Shown: positions 12,516 through 22,751 of the stretch, piece after piece | Position numbering within the stretch: position 1 is the stretch's first letter | Layout of the letters: each line of letters opens with the position of its first letter | DNA from: Linnemannia elongata | Taxonomy: Eukaryota > Mortierellomycota > Mortierellomycetes > Mortierellales > Mortierellaceae | Direction: 5' to 3' | Assembly (NCBI GenBank): GCA_036320915.1 | Contig: JAXBDG010000006.1 | Coordinates: 2,480,001-2,544,000 of the forward strand | DNA: 64,000 nt | Translations under genes and position numbers: made by a program | The notes under the pieces: generated by a model | Database searches by the model: none | Told to the model about the DNA's origin: nothing | What the model saw: the letters and a program-made list of their open reading frames with translations, nothing else

Positions 12516-14416
12516 TTTGTTGTATAGCCAGACGTCAATGGCTGACGTATGTAGAAGGTGGAGAGGTGGTTTTTCATTTCTTTTTCTTTAATAAACCCTT
12601 TTGAAAACTAGGTCCGCTATTTCTCTTGAAAGGATGAAGGCAGTGATCTTACTTTGAGGGGCAATTCATAGCATAGAAAAGAATGAATCACTGATGGAAC
12701 CCTCGAGGCAAAAAAAAAAAAAAAAAAATAAATCAATGCCTCGCTCGTGTCAATCAGTCTCACCTCTTTCTGATCATAGATCGGATTTTCGAGATGTATC
12801 GTCCCGTCTCACTTCAATTTGATCCTTACCACTACATGGCAAAAAAACAAAGTGTCGATTACTGATCTAGCAAAATGTTCTAATATTTCTTTGATCGGAG
12901 AAAAAAGGGTCCAGGGCAAGGGGTCAAGGGCAGGGGCATGGCAAGGCAAAGGCAAGGCGAGGCTAGAACCTAAACAAATGCTAATGAGAAACATTGCGTC
13001 CATGCACAACACCGACAATGCTTGCCAAGAGTCCATCCGGCGGGTGGCGGGTGCAAAAAAAAAAAAAAAAAAAAAAAAAATGCCAATGTGATGGTACGGC
13101 GCATTTTAGGAGATGGAGATATGTAATTTTCATGCCCAGAAAAGGACATCATATCACATAATTTTGCTCAAAAGGGTCTTTTCTAGCTCTCGTACGCTCG
13201 CTCGCTCGCCGTAATATTTTGTTAACATCATTGTTACAGACTTTTTGGCTGCTCACATAATGCGGAGAGAGAGTCGAGATCGGGAGAGAGGTCCCATGTT
13301 AGAACTGACCCTTGCGCCTTCTTTCCTTTCCCTTTGCTCCCCCGCAGTCTTGTTTCTTTTTGTGACCTCTCACGACGTTTGCACTCTCTCTCATTCGAAT
13401 TTGTTTCATGCAAAACGAATGACCTTGTTGTTCTTGTTCTTGGTTGCAGTTCTGATGCCTGTTTGGGAACGGGTTCAAGGCAGTGCAAGGATCAAGTCCA
13501 AAAGTCATTGTTGAAAGTGGAAAGGGCTTGTGAGGGTAGTGAACAAGTATGCAACATTTCTGTTCAGGGAAAGAAAACAAACAGACAAAAGACGTCAGTG
13601 CATTAGGGGGAGGGGGTTGAAAAGGTGGTGAATTTATAAAAAGTCGACAGCGTTGGTTACGGGTGACGACAAACAATAACGTTAATAAACAAAACCAAGT
13701 GCGGATTGGCACGGACAAATGGTGTTTATTCAAACTTCAAACCCCCGCGTATCTTTGTGTGGATGCTTGTTGCCTTTTCAAGGCATGAACGAGTGTTTTT
13801 GACTTCATGTTGTTGTTCTCAGGAGTTAAGGAAGTGTATGTACGCGCAATTGCTAAATGACTGACGGATGCACTTGCGTGTCGACATTGAACCTTGTGAG
13901 CTTTGGTGAATATGACGAAACAAAGGGACGATATTTTGCGTTCATGGTTCAATTCAGAGGTTCATCGAGCTGCCTGACCGAAGCTGAGGCTCAGTTGGAA
14001 GGGAGAGTGAGTTAGTTTGTGTGAGCCCCAGCGCAGAGTATAGGAAGGAAGGAAGGCGGAAGGTGCATCCGGTGACCTTCACCCACTCAGACTGACTGGC
14101 TGTTCCTGCTCGTCGTTAGACAGACTTGCCCCTCTTAAAAAGAAAATCCGCTTCGCACTTATTTCTTTTTTCTTCTTCTTCTTTGCCTTTTCCTCTTTCC
14201 ATAACCCATTGCCATCCATCCACACCTCCCCTTTCCTTTTCTTCCTTCACAGCCTTTTTTTTACTTCTTATTATTTACTCCGACTCTCCTTTCCTCTACC
14301 ATTCCCCTTTGATTTCCATTAACTCTTTTTTCGCCTTCATTCCTGATAAAAACACTCTCTCAAAAGACAAACAAAAAAACCCCCCTCACTAAACCCAACT
14401 TATCAATCAATCAACC
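12516..14416. other. Intergenic region downstream of SppA and fungalysin promoter
   Basis: No recognisable gene. It holds a poly(A) run at 13055-13080, a GGCAAGG-like purine minisatellite around 12910-12965, and open but unrecognised frames on both strands at 13245-13730. A pyrimidine-rich leader (about 14150-14330) precedes the fungalysin ATG, as with several other genes here. Confidence 0.5.
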
Positions 14417-17051
14417 ATGAAGGTTTTCTCTCTCGTTGCAGCCGTCGCCTTGGCCTCCGCAGCCTCTGTTTCTGCCCACCGCGCCCACGTCCAGCCCTTC
14501 GGCCCCGACCTTGCCCACCAAGAATACAGCGCCCCCTCCTCTTCCTCTTCCTCTTTTGCACCCGTTGCCCCCCTCTTCAGAGGTTCCGCCTCCAACCCCG
14601 CCAAGGCCGCCACGGACTTTGTCGAACAACGCCTCACCTCTTCCGACTACATTGTCAAGAACGCCTATACCTCCAAGCATAATGGAGTGACTCATGTGTA
14701 CTTCCGTCAAGTGGTGGATGGACTGGAGGTTGTGAATGGAGACATTAATGTCAACGTTGACAAGGATGGCCAAGTCATTTCTTTTGGAAACTCGTTCTAC
14801 AAGGGTGACAAGGTTCACAATAACGCCTATAAGGGTGGACGTCGTTTCGGGAAGCGGGACTTGTCGTTTGGAACGATCAAGGAGTGGATTAAGCAGGAGA
14901 CTGAGGAGTTTATGGAGGAGGAGGGTCGTCAATTGACGTTTGGACGTTGGGGTCGTCGTCCCCACCACGAGGTAAGCCCTTTTTTCTTTTTTTATTTTGT
15001 TTTATGTCGATGTAGCTATGTGTTGGCACCCCAACAAAAACAATGAGAACAAAAGAAGGGAACCACGGGAGGCAATAAGAGAGGAAATGGTGCCAAGCCC
15101 AAATAACAAAAAAAAAAGGAGCTAGCTAAATGAGCTGTGTGCGCCAAGGGAGTGTTCAGACAAATGGCAAAACAAGGGGGGATGAAGTGAAGTATCTACC
15201 AGGACTAAGGGAAATGATGAGCCATGTGAACAGTATGACGACAGGTGGGGTCGAATCGGGACCTTATTTGGATGAACAAGGGGGGTGGTGACCCGTTCAC
15301 TTGTACTCATAGGCTGGGACTCGATTGGAATGGATGTATCGAAGGACGACGGGGGCACAGTAACAACAGTGATTGGTCAAGGAACAATGGGATGAGACTC
15401 GAAAGAACCATACACTACATACCAACATCCATACCCCACAGTCAGCTGTCGTCTATTGCTTTAGCAATGAAACTAACCTCCTACATTCCATTTCATCCAA
15501 ATATAACAATAGCGCAAGCCTGAGCAGCCTGCCAAGCCCGAGGGTGTCGTCTCCCCTCAGGATGCCTTGGCTTCCTTCGCTCGATTCCTCAACGTCGAAA
15601 TTCCCCGCCCCGAGGACATGGACATCGTCGCCACCACCTCCTTCCGCGCCGACAAGGCCGATGTCATCATGACCAACTGCCCCCTCACCGCCAACGGCGA
15701 GGTCCCCGTCACCCAGGCCTACATCCAGACCTCCGACGGTGAGCTCAGACTCGTCTACGACTTCAAGGTCGAGATGAAGGACACTGATAACTGGTTCCAC
15801 ACCCAGGTCGATGCTGAGACCGGCAAGGTCCTCCAGGTCATCGATTGGGTCTCGGACGCCTCCTTCAACGTCTTCCCCATGGGCATTAACGACCCCGAGG
15901 AGGGCAAGCGCAAGCTGGTCAAGAACCCTCACCATATTCCAGCCTCCCCTCTCGGATGGAACCGTCAGTCGCAGAACAAGAACTTCACTACCACCATCGG
16001 AAACAACGTCTATGCTGGAGAGAACCGCAGGAACGGAAATGACTGGGAGAACAACCCCAAGCCCGAGGGCAAGGTCGGCAAGGATGGCGAGTTGACCTTT
16101 GATTTCCCCATCGACTTTGACAAGGAGCCCTCGACCTACATTGACGCTGCCGTCACCAACCTGTTCTACTGGAACAACCAGGTCCACGATGTCTTCCACC
16201 ACTATGGTTTCGATGAGGAGTCCGGTAATTTCCAGGAGAACAACTTTGGAAAGGGAGGTCTGGGCAACGATGCCGTCATTGCCAACGCCCAGGACGGCTC
16301 TGGATACAACAACGCCAACTTTGCCACGCCCCCCGATGGTCAGCGCGGTCAGATGCGCATGTACGTCTGGGATATCACTGACCCCATGCGCGATGGAGAT
16401 TTGGAGTCGGGTATCATTATTCACGAGTACGCTCACGGTATCTCGACCCGCTTGACCGGAGGACCCGCCAACTCTGGATGCCTTGGTTGGGGAGAGGCTG
16501 GTGGTATGGGAGAGGGATGGGGCGACTTCTTCGCGACCATGTTCCGCCAGAAGCCCGAGCACAACTTCAAGTCCGAGTTCACGATGGGAGCCTACTCTGC
16601 CAGCGGCAACGGCATCCGTCGCTTCCCTTACTCGACCTCGCTCGACACCAACCCCGAGACGTTCAAGATTATGGACAAGTCGGAGTACTGGGGAGTGCAC
16701 GCCAAGGGAGAGGTCTGGGCTGAGATGTTGTACGAGGTCTACCGCAACCTCAACTTGCGCCTGCCCTTCACCGAGGACTGGTACACCGACGACAAGACCA
16801 AGTACGCCAACACTCTTGTCCTCCAGTTGGTTGTCGATGGATTGAAGTTGCAGCCTTGCATGCCCTCGTTCATCCAAGCCCGTGACGCTATTCTTCAGGC
16901 CGAGAAGCTCTTGACCGATGGCGAGTACCAGTGCGATATCTGGAGGGCGTTCACCAAGCGCGGTTTGGGTCCCAAGGCCAAGGTCATTGGTGCCAACTTC
17001 CCCTTTGGCACCGTCCGTACCGAATCCTTTGACCTCCCCAAGCAATGCTAA
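14417..17051 (+). CDS. Fungalysin-type extracellular metalloprotease, peptidase family M36 (about 697 aa)
   Basis: Two exons: 14417-14971 and 15513-17051, with a 541 bp intron, the largest among the gene models here. A second in-phase acceptor six bases downstream (exon starting 15519) is possible. A signal peptide (MKVFSLVAAVALASAASVSA) is followed by the FTP propeptide region around IVKNAYTSKHNGVTHVYFRQ. The catalytic domain has the zinc motif HEYAHGIS (about residues 489-496) and the downstream glutamate in GMGEGWGDFF (about 519). The C-terminal part keeps the KGEVWAEMLYE and DGLKLQPC blocks. Fungalysins are secreted zinc endopeptidases made as proenzymes that hydrolyse external protein. 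A dibasic KR in the propeptide (GRRFGKRD) is a possible processing site. AATAAA is at 17198-17203. Exon 2 uses strongly C-biased codons. Confidence 0.95.
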
Positions 17052-17530
17052 AGTACTTTTCTCGCTCTCCTTGATACCTCCCTCCTTATTTTTGTGATAT
17101 ATTCTCTTTCTTCTATATAGCCCTTTTATCCTCACCTACTATTGATGATTTATGTATTTTACTTTGCTCAATGCCCTCTCTTTAAGACCCTATAAACAAT
17201 AAAAACTCACTTCAACGAGGATAAAAAAAAACTTTTGAATGAGTGTGGGTTTGGATGTGTGCCTGAGCTACAGGAACAAGCGCTCAGGATGGGGCGAGGT
17301 TGCTTGCTAAATCAATGGAATGCTGTGCGGGCTTCAGATTCCGTTCCTGAGCTGAGACGAACTGGATGATGATTTGACATAACCTTTAGGGTACTCACAA
17401 CCTGAAAGGTAGAAAAACGGCTTCATCTTTCTCGCAACCTTTTTCCTTCTTCATTCATCTTCACACAGCTCGCCCTGTTCAACCCCTTTCATCGTAACCA
17501 CAAAAAAGGAGCTGTCCGTCACCCACCCTC
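17052..17530. other. Short intergenic region
   Basis: 479 bp holding the fungalysin 3' flank and the promoter of the F-box/WD40 gene, both on the plus strand. No further gene or repeat seen apart from a short A run near 17224. Confidence 0.5.
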
Positions 17531-20016
17531 ATGGCCCATCCTCATCCCCTTGCGCAAACACTACTGTCGCGACAGCCAAGAACAGCACACCTGCCGACCG
17601 AACTACTCCTCGAGATCTTTCTCCGCGTCGCACTTCACCATCCAGACTCAAGTACTCTCCACAGCCTGACGGCCGTCAACCAGGAATGGAGGGCGGTCTT
17701 CAAGACCTATGAGGGGATCCTCTGGCGGACCGCTGCCTTCTCTGCCTTTCCTGGCGCCTGCTTCTCTCCAACTTTCTCAGTTGACGACGTCGACTCAATC
17801 GAGGCTGAGTATTGGCGGGAAACGTTTCTGATCCATTCCGGGTGGGCTTCAAGAAGGGCTCTGACCACAGTAGTTGTTGTCCCTGGTCCACCACCTTCAG
17901 CCTCCTCCTCCTCCACGCCATCGTCGTCGCCATCAGACCCTACTAGGCAGGCAATGGGTTCCGATACTTCACTTACTGCTCCTGTGGTTGTATCAATTCA
18001 AGAGGCAACGGCGCTCCTTCTCCAAGGAAGCGGTTCTGATTCAGGTTCGGGCTTGATGTCGATGTCGTCGTCGCACGGTCATCAAAATCAACATCATCAT
18101 CATCACCAGCACCAGCACCAGCATCATGTTCATGATCACCATCTCTTGATGGACCAGCCACATCTGTCTCTGGACTCGATGCACCGTGGCGAATCGTCAA
18201 CTACTGCCGACACCCATGGTCACAAGCAGCAGCAGCAGCAGCAGCAGAATGCGTGCACCACCGCCACCACCAACACAGCCAGAATGTCTCCTCCTCTACT
18301 TTCTACAGACGTTAATGTATCAGAAATTTTGAGCTGTAGTCTGTGCACGTACTCGGATGTTTGCCTCATCCCGCAAGCCAAGATCGTTGTAAGGACCTAT
18401 CGTACTCGCACGGGAGGACCGTTAATGCAAGTGCTTGATTGGGCGATGCAGTATTCTATCGATTTGGGGCCTCGTCGTCGTGATGATGGAGAGATGAGCG
18501 ATCCTGAAGATGCTAATTACGAGAGCGATGGAGAGACGGAGACGGAGTCTGTGGTGGGTGAAGAAGAAGAGGAGGAGGAGGGGGGGCATCAGGATCTGAT
18601 CTCGGGAATGGATGTGAATGACAAAGGCACACTTCTTGTGTCTTGCTCGATTGATGGCACCGTGCGAGTGTGGGATGTGTTGGTGACGGAGTTTGGCAAC
18701 GATGCTTGTCAACCAGGTTCGAAAGGGAAGGGGAAAGGTATCGCGGCGAAGGAAGGACTGGGGTTCTTGGAGAAGGTTGATAAGTTTGGATGTCCTGTCC
18801 GCGCCCGGAGGTTACTTACAGGTCATGTTGGCTGGGTCAATGGTAAATTCCTCCTCTCTGTCGTTTTCTAACTTTGAAGTGGGTTAACACGCCACCAAAG
18901 GTACTCCTCAAAAGATAGGTTTGGTTTTTCTAACAACATTTTCTCTTCGCGCGATTATTTTGTCCTTTAGCTGTCGCGATCGAGGACATAACAGTGGTCA
19001 GCGGTGGATCAGACCACACAGTCCGGATCTGGGACGCCCTCTCCGGCTCACTCCTCCGTCTCATCCCTGACCTCTTCACAACCCGCGACCTCGACCTTGG
19101 AGTCTTTACCGTTGCCATCCAAAAAGCTCTCCCCTGCTCCACACCCATCACTACCAGTGAATCGGGTATCGTCGCTGTCGGATCCGTGATTGAAGGGTAC
19201 CAGCTCTTTTCTCTGTCCACGGGTGACCTAGTCATGGAACTAGATGAGCCATTGACGTCGCGACAGCATACCGAGTTCGAAACCGAGCTGTACCAGCAGT
19301 ATGCGGCCAAGGTTGCGATCACTGAGACGGTGGTGGTGACGAATTCGAAATTGAGGGGGATGTTGTGTGTATGGTGTCGAAGGACAGGGGAGTTGCTCTA
19401 CCGGATTCGAGTCTGTCCTCCTCCCACTTTTGGTGAAGGCGGTGTGGAGAAGCAGCAGAGAAAGAGGAGGAAGATGGTGAGCTGTGGTTTGAGCGAGTCT
19501 AGTCGCATTGCTTCGAACTTGAGACGGCTTCAGGGCGAGGAGGAGGAAGAGGATGGGGAGACGATTCATACGTTCAAGGTCAACAAGTCGGGGTCGATGC
19601 TGATGTGCACTCTTTGTGATGGACGGGTTGCGTTGTTTGAGTTTGGAAAGAGTCGGAAGTGTGCGATAGAGACGGAGGAGGAGGTGATGGTGGTGTCCAT
19701 GTTGGACTGTATTGACTCACGACGGAGGTCTGGTTCAGATTTTGGTGGCGTGGCAATTGTTGGCGAAGACGATGATGTTATTGGTGGTGATCAGCAGTAT
19801 TTTTTGCATAGTCAGGAACAGCATCAAACGTCCTCTGCAACACCAACACCAACAGCAATACCGACGGCAGGAGCGGCTGTAGTGCAAGAAGAAGTAGAAG
19901 GAGTAGAAGAGGAAGGAGAGGAAGGAGAAGGGAGCGGGTACGCTTGTGGCGGAGAGATGTTGGCTTGGATCTGGTTCCGCGACCAATGTGACAACCAGCG
20001 AGTTGTTCTTATGTAA
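17531..20016 (+). CDS. F-box and WD40 repeat protein (785 aa)
   Basis: Two exons, 17531-18842 and 18971-20016; the splice joins GHVGWVN to AVAIEDITVVSGGSDHTVRIWD and so completes a WD repeat. Residues about 19-70 (LPTELLLEIFLRVA to LWRTAAF) form an F-box. Then comes a long low-complexity linker: Ser/Pro-rich, His/Gln-rich (about 182-207), poly-Gln (about 230-238) and an acidic run (about 343-350). WD40 repeats follow, with SCSIDGTVRVWDV and SGGSDHTVRIWDA as clear ends. A further blade (GIVAVGSVIEGYQLFSLSTGDLV) is weaker, and the C-terminal third is Glu/Gly-rich. F-box/WD proteins select substrates for SCF ubiquitin ligases. The substrate cannot be deduced, and the domain split by a large disordered insert does not match Met30, Cdc4 or Pop-type architecture closely. 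Confidence 0.85.
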
Positions 20017-20225
20017 ACTCCATTTTTTTTTCTTATTTTAATTTTCAAATTACCGTACAACAAAAAGAATGTTTGAAAAATCATCTACTCCTTTTTTATT
20101 TAGGCCTCGCCACACAATGAAGAAGGAAGGATGATTTGATTTAAATGAAAAAAGAAGGGTCTGTTGGTTTATCTAAAGGTTATCATGTTCAAGTTCGTTC
20201 CAGAACCTTCAATCCGCCCTCAACT

Positions 20226-20699
20226 TTACGCACTTTGGTTCACAACCCCGCCCTGAGGAGCAGTACCAGGAGTAGCGGTTCCATCAGTGGTAGAAGTTGA
20301 ATCGCCTCCGACGATATTAGCAGCGCTCTGGAGCTGTTTGGCGGCAGCATCGTTGACACCTTGCGGGATGCTAGAGTCGGTCAAGGGCTTCACAACGGCG
20401 TTGTTTTGAACGGTGTTTCCGGCGAGGTTGGCAACTTTTTCGGAGAGGCCCTTGACGACTCCGTTGACCTGTTCGGTATTTTGGGCGATGGACGCTACGG
20501 CCGGGGCAATGGGCGCTGCGGCACCCAGGGTTTCGTCACGCTTGGTGGTGGCGAAGGTGACGGCAACTGGGTTGGGGTTGGAGTCGGAAGTGGTGGAGAT
20601 TGAGACTGGGACCGCCTGCACGACGACAGAGGTGGACGAGGACGAAGCCAGGAGGAGGATGACTGCGGTCAAGGTGATGATGGAGGTGGACTTGATCAT
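20226..20699 (-). CDS. Small secreted Ala/Ser/Thr-rich protein of unknown function (157 aa)
   Basis: Single exon ending in TAA. The N terminus is a strong signal peptide (MIKSTSIITLTAVILLLAS followed by VVVQA), with predicted cleavage before VPVS. After about 50 residues a dibasic site KR|DETLG fits Kex2-type processing. The rest is low-complexity Ala/Val/Asn/Gln/Thr, predicted loosely helical, with no cysteine in the mature part, so it is not a disulfide-rich effector. It is convergent with the F-box/WD40 gene, 209 bp apart. No family recognised. The signal-peptide end and KR site resemble the small open frame at 43860-44060. Confidence 0.65.
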   Translation of the reverse strand: MIKSTSIITLTAVILLLASSSSTSVVVQAVPVSISTTSDSNPNPVAVTFATTKRDETLGAAAPIAPAVASIAQNTEQVNGVVKGLSEKVANLAGNTVQNNAVVKPLTDSSIPQGVNDAAAKQLQSAANIVGGDSTSTTDGTATPGTAPQGGVVNQSA

Positions 20700-22751
20700 T
20701 TTTGTGGGATTGGGGAGGGGGTTGTGGGGTCGCTGGAAGAGTGTTTTGGAAAGTGGAGTGTGTGTATATGTGATGATGAATTAAAAAAAAAAAGAAAAAG
20801 AAAAGGGCGAACGGCGTCCTGCTTTTATACAGAAACCAGGACAAAACAAAACTCTTTTTCTTTTTTATCTGACAAGAAAAACTTGACATGGGGAAATCAG
20901 GATACTAGAGATAAGAGCCTATAGGACAGAAGGACTCTTGTATGGAGTCAGGAATGTATATGTGTGTGTATGTGTATATATTTGTATGTCTGTGTATGAG
21001 AGAGATGTGTTCCTCAGCATTTCTTCTTTTCTGGAGTAGATGATCGTTTTCTCGGCTCCGTGAAATCAACGTCGCGTTGCCTTTCCTTCCTAGTACAAGT
21101 ACCTCGAAGGAAGGCCAACGCAACGATGGAGGGGCAATGCGTCATTGATTTCACGGAGTTGAGAAAGAGATCAGCCTCTCCAGACATGAAGGAATGCTGA
21201 GGAAAATGTTCACACACGGGAGCAACAGGAGAGAGACAGAAAGCATAAAAAAACTATGAAAGCAGGGATAGTTAGCGTCAAAACGATGTGGCCAAAAAAT
21301 TGATCCACAACTAGAGAAAAGCGCAGAAAAAAAATCATGGGAGACAGAGAGAAAGGACACATACCAACCACAATGAAATGCCTTGGGAGCCGTTAAAGAC
21401 CCATATTCCTTTCTTTTAGTTCCCTTTCCGCCTCTCCCTCGAAAAGTTAGTCGCCGAAAGTGGTTACCTCTCTTCCGTTCAAATGAATTCGATTGTCTTC
21501 AAACCAAGAGGCCAAATAAAAAACGTAAGTGGAAGGAGGGACGGAAGGAGGGAAGCAAGGGAGAAAGGGGAGTGAGGGTTGGCAACATTTTCTGCTAGTT
21601 ACCAGTGAAAAATGTGGTTGTCCTAGCAAAAGGCAGTTACGCTAGTGAAGCGAGGGGCACGGCTCAAATCCACTAAAAAAAAAAAAAAAGGGGGGGGGGG
21701 CACGTTTTCATTGGTTCGAGTGATATTTTTTTAGTATCTTTTGTGGTGAGTTCTGCTCCCTTTAAGAAGTAAAGTGAATAGAAAGAGGGACCATCGAGTG
21801 TCCGGTTAATGGTGAAAGAAACATGGCATCCCTTCATGAGATGGGGAAAGGGGACGATGGACGTGAAGAGAGGAGCCAGGTAAGCGTAATCATATAGGAC
21901 AACAGCAACTATGAGAAGAGAGAGACACGGAATACCACATCAAGGAGAGGGAAGGGGATGGAGCTAAGTAAGGAATGAAAGGGGCAAAAACAGTAGCTAA
22001 GACACCATAGATGACGCGAGCTAGACGCCGTAGTGTGCAATTCAGCCATGGGATATCACAGCCTAGTTGGCCTATTTGTAATTTGTCTGTGAGGGTATTC
22101 TGTCCCATTCACGCCTTTGTAAGAGAAATGAATAACATTTTCATGGACGGCATTTAGAATCCCTTACACTTCTACACGGTTCTTGAGAGCCAAAAAAAAA
22201 AAAAAGGCATCGCGTCACAAAATGATGAGTGTAATCATGTTGGATCCACTGGGATCGCTTATGTTTTTGTTCTTTGCTTTCCTTTGAAGAAATATTTGCG
22301 GCCGAAAGCTATGAACTCTAGAGGCGGGCAAGGAAGAGAGAAACAGATTAAAGAGTTCTTCACGGTCACACACGACGCGAACGAGACGCGTAACTTTTTT
22401 ATTGGGAATTTCACATAAAATATGTTGTTTTGGCCACAAAACCCGATTAGCCAGCTATTCAGGACAACATTTTTGTTCCACACTCAGGCAAACCCCGCTC
22501 ACAGTTGGATTAGTGGTTAATTTTTTACATCATTTTCGTTGAAAGGCACAATAAGTCTTTCATGACGTGCTTCGGCTGAACTCAAAGATCAAGTATATGG
22601 AAGGATGAGGAGATGTTTCGGGATGCATATCAGAGCTTGACTCCTCAAATAAAAGGATGGATCGCTAGCAATGTTGATGTGGTGTTAGTCTTACACGGAG
22701 TCAAGGTCAACGTCAAAATCGAAGAGTCTATTAGTTTATTTTTCTTAAATA
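20700..22751. other. Intergenic region containing a long inverted repeat
   Basis: Promoter of the small secreted gene on the left and the MYB 3' flank on the right. Apart from the inverted repeat at 21009-21207 I see only short A or G runs (for example 21674-21700). No coding family recognised on either strand. Confidence 0.5.
21009..21207. repeat. Long imperfect inverted repeat (about 199 bp, arms of about 85 bp)
   Basis: The left arm begins near TTCCTCAGCATT and contains CTCCGTGAAATCAA (about 21056-21069). The right arm contains the reverse complement TTGATTTCACGGAG (about 21145-21158) and ends AATGCTGAGGAAAA. Matching blocks occur in the same order on both arms (CCTCAGCAT, TCTGGAG, TTTCTC, CTCCGTGAAATCAA, TTGCC), separated by small mismatches and gaps. 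A secondary inner stem, TTCCTTC/GAAGGAA, sits at the centre. Transcribed in either direction this would fold into a long hairpin. It could be a MITE-like element or a small-RNA precursor; no flanking target-site duplication was obvious. Confidence 0.8.

Noticed and set aside
13245..13733. Open frames of 84-144 codons on both strands
   Set aside because: No recognised family, both strands open at once, and no consistent splice structure.
15453..17135. 560-codon open frame antisense to fungalysin
   Set aside because: Opposite-strand shadow of a C-biased coding exon, with no recognisable domain.
21620..21690. A-box-like and B-box-like words followed by an A run, suggesting a tRNA or SINE
   Set aside because: The presumed T-arm and acceptor stem do not pair, and box spacing is too short; no repeat copies seen in the window.
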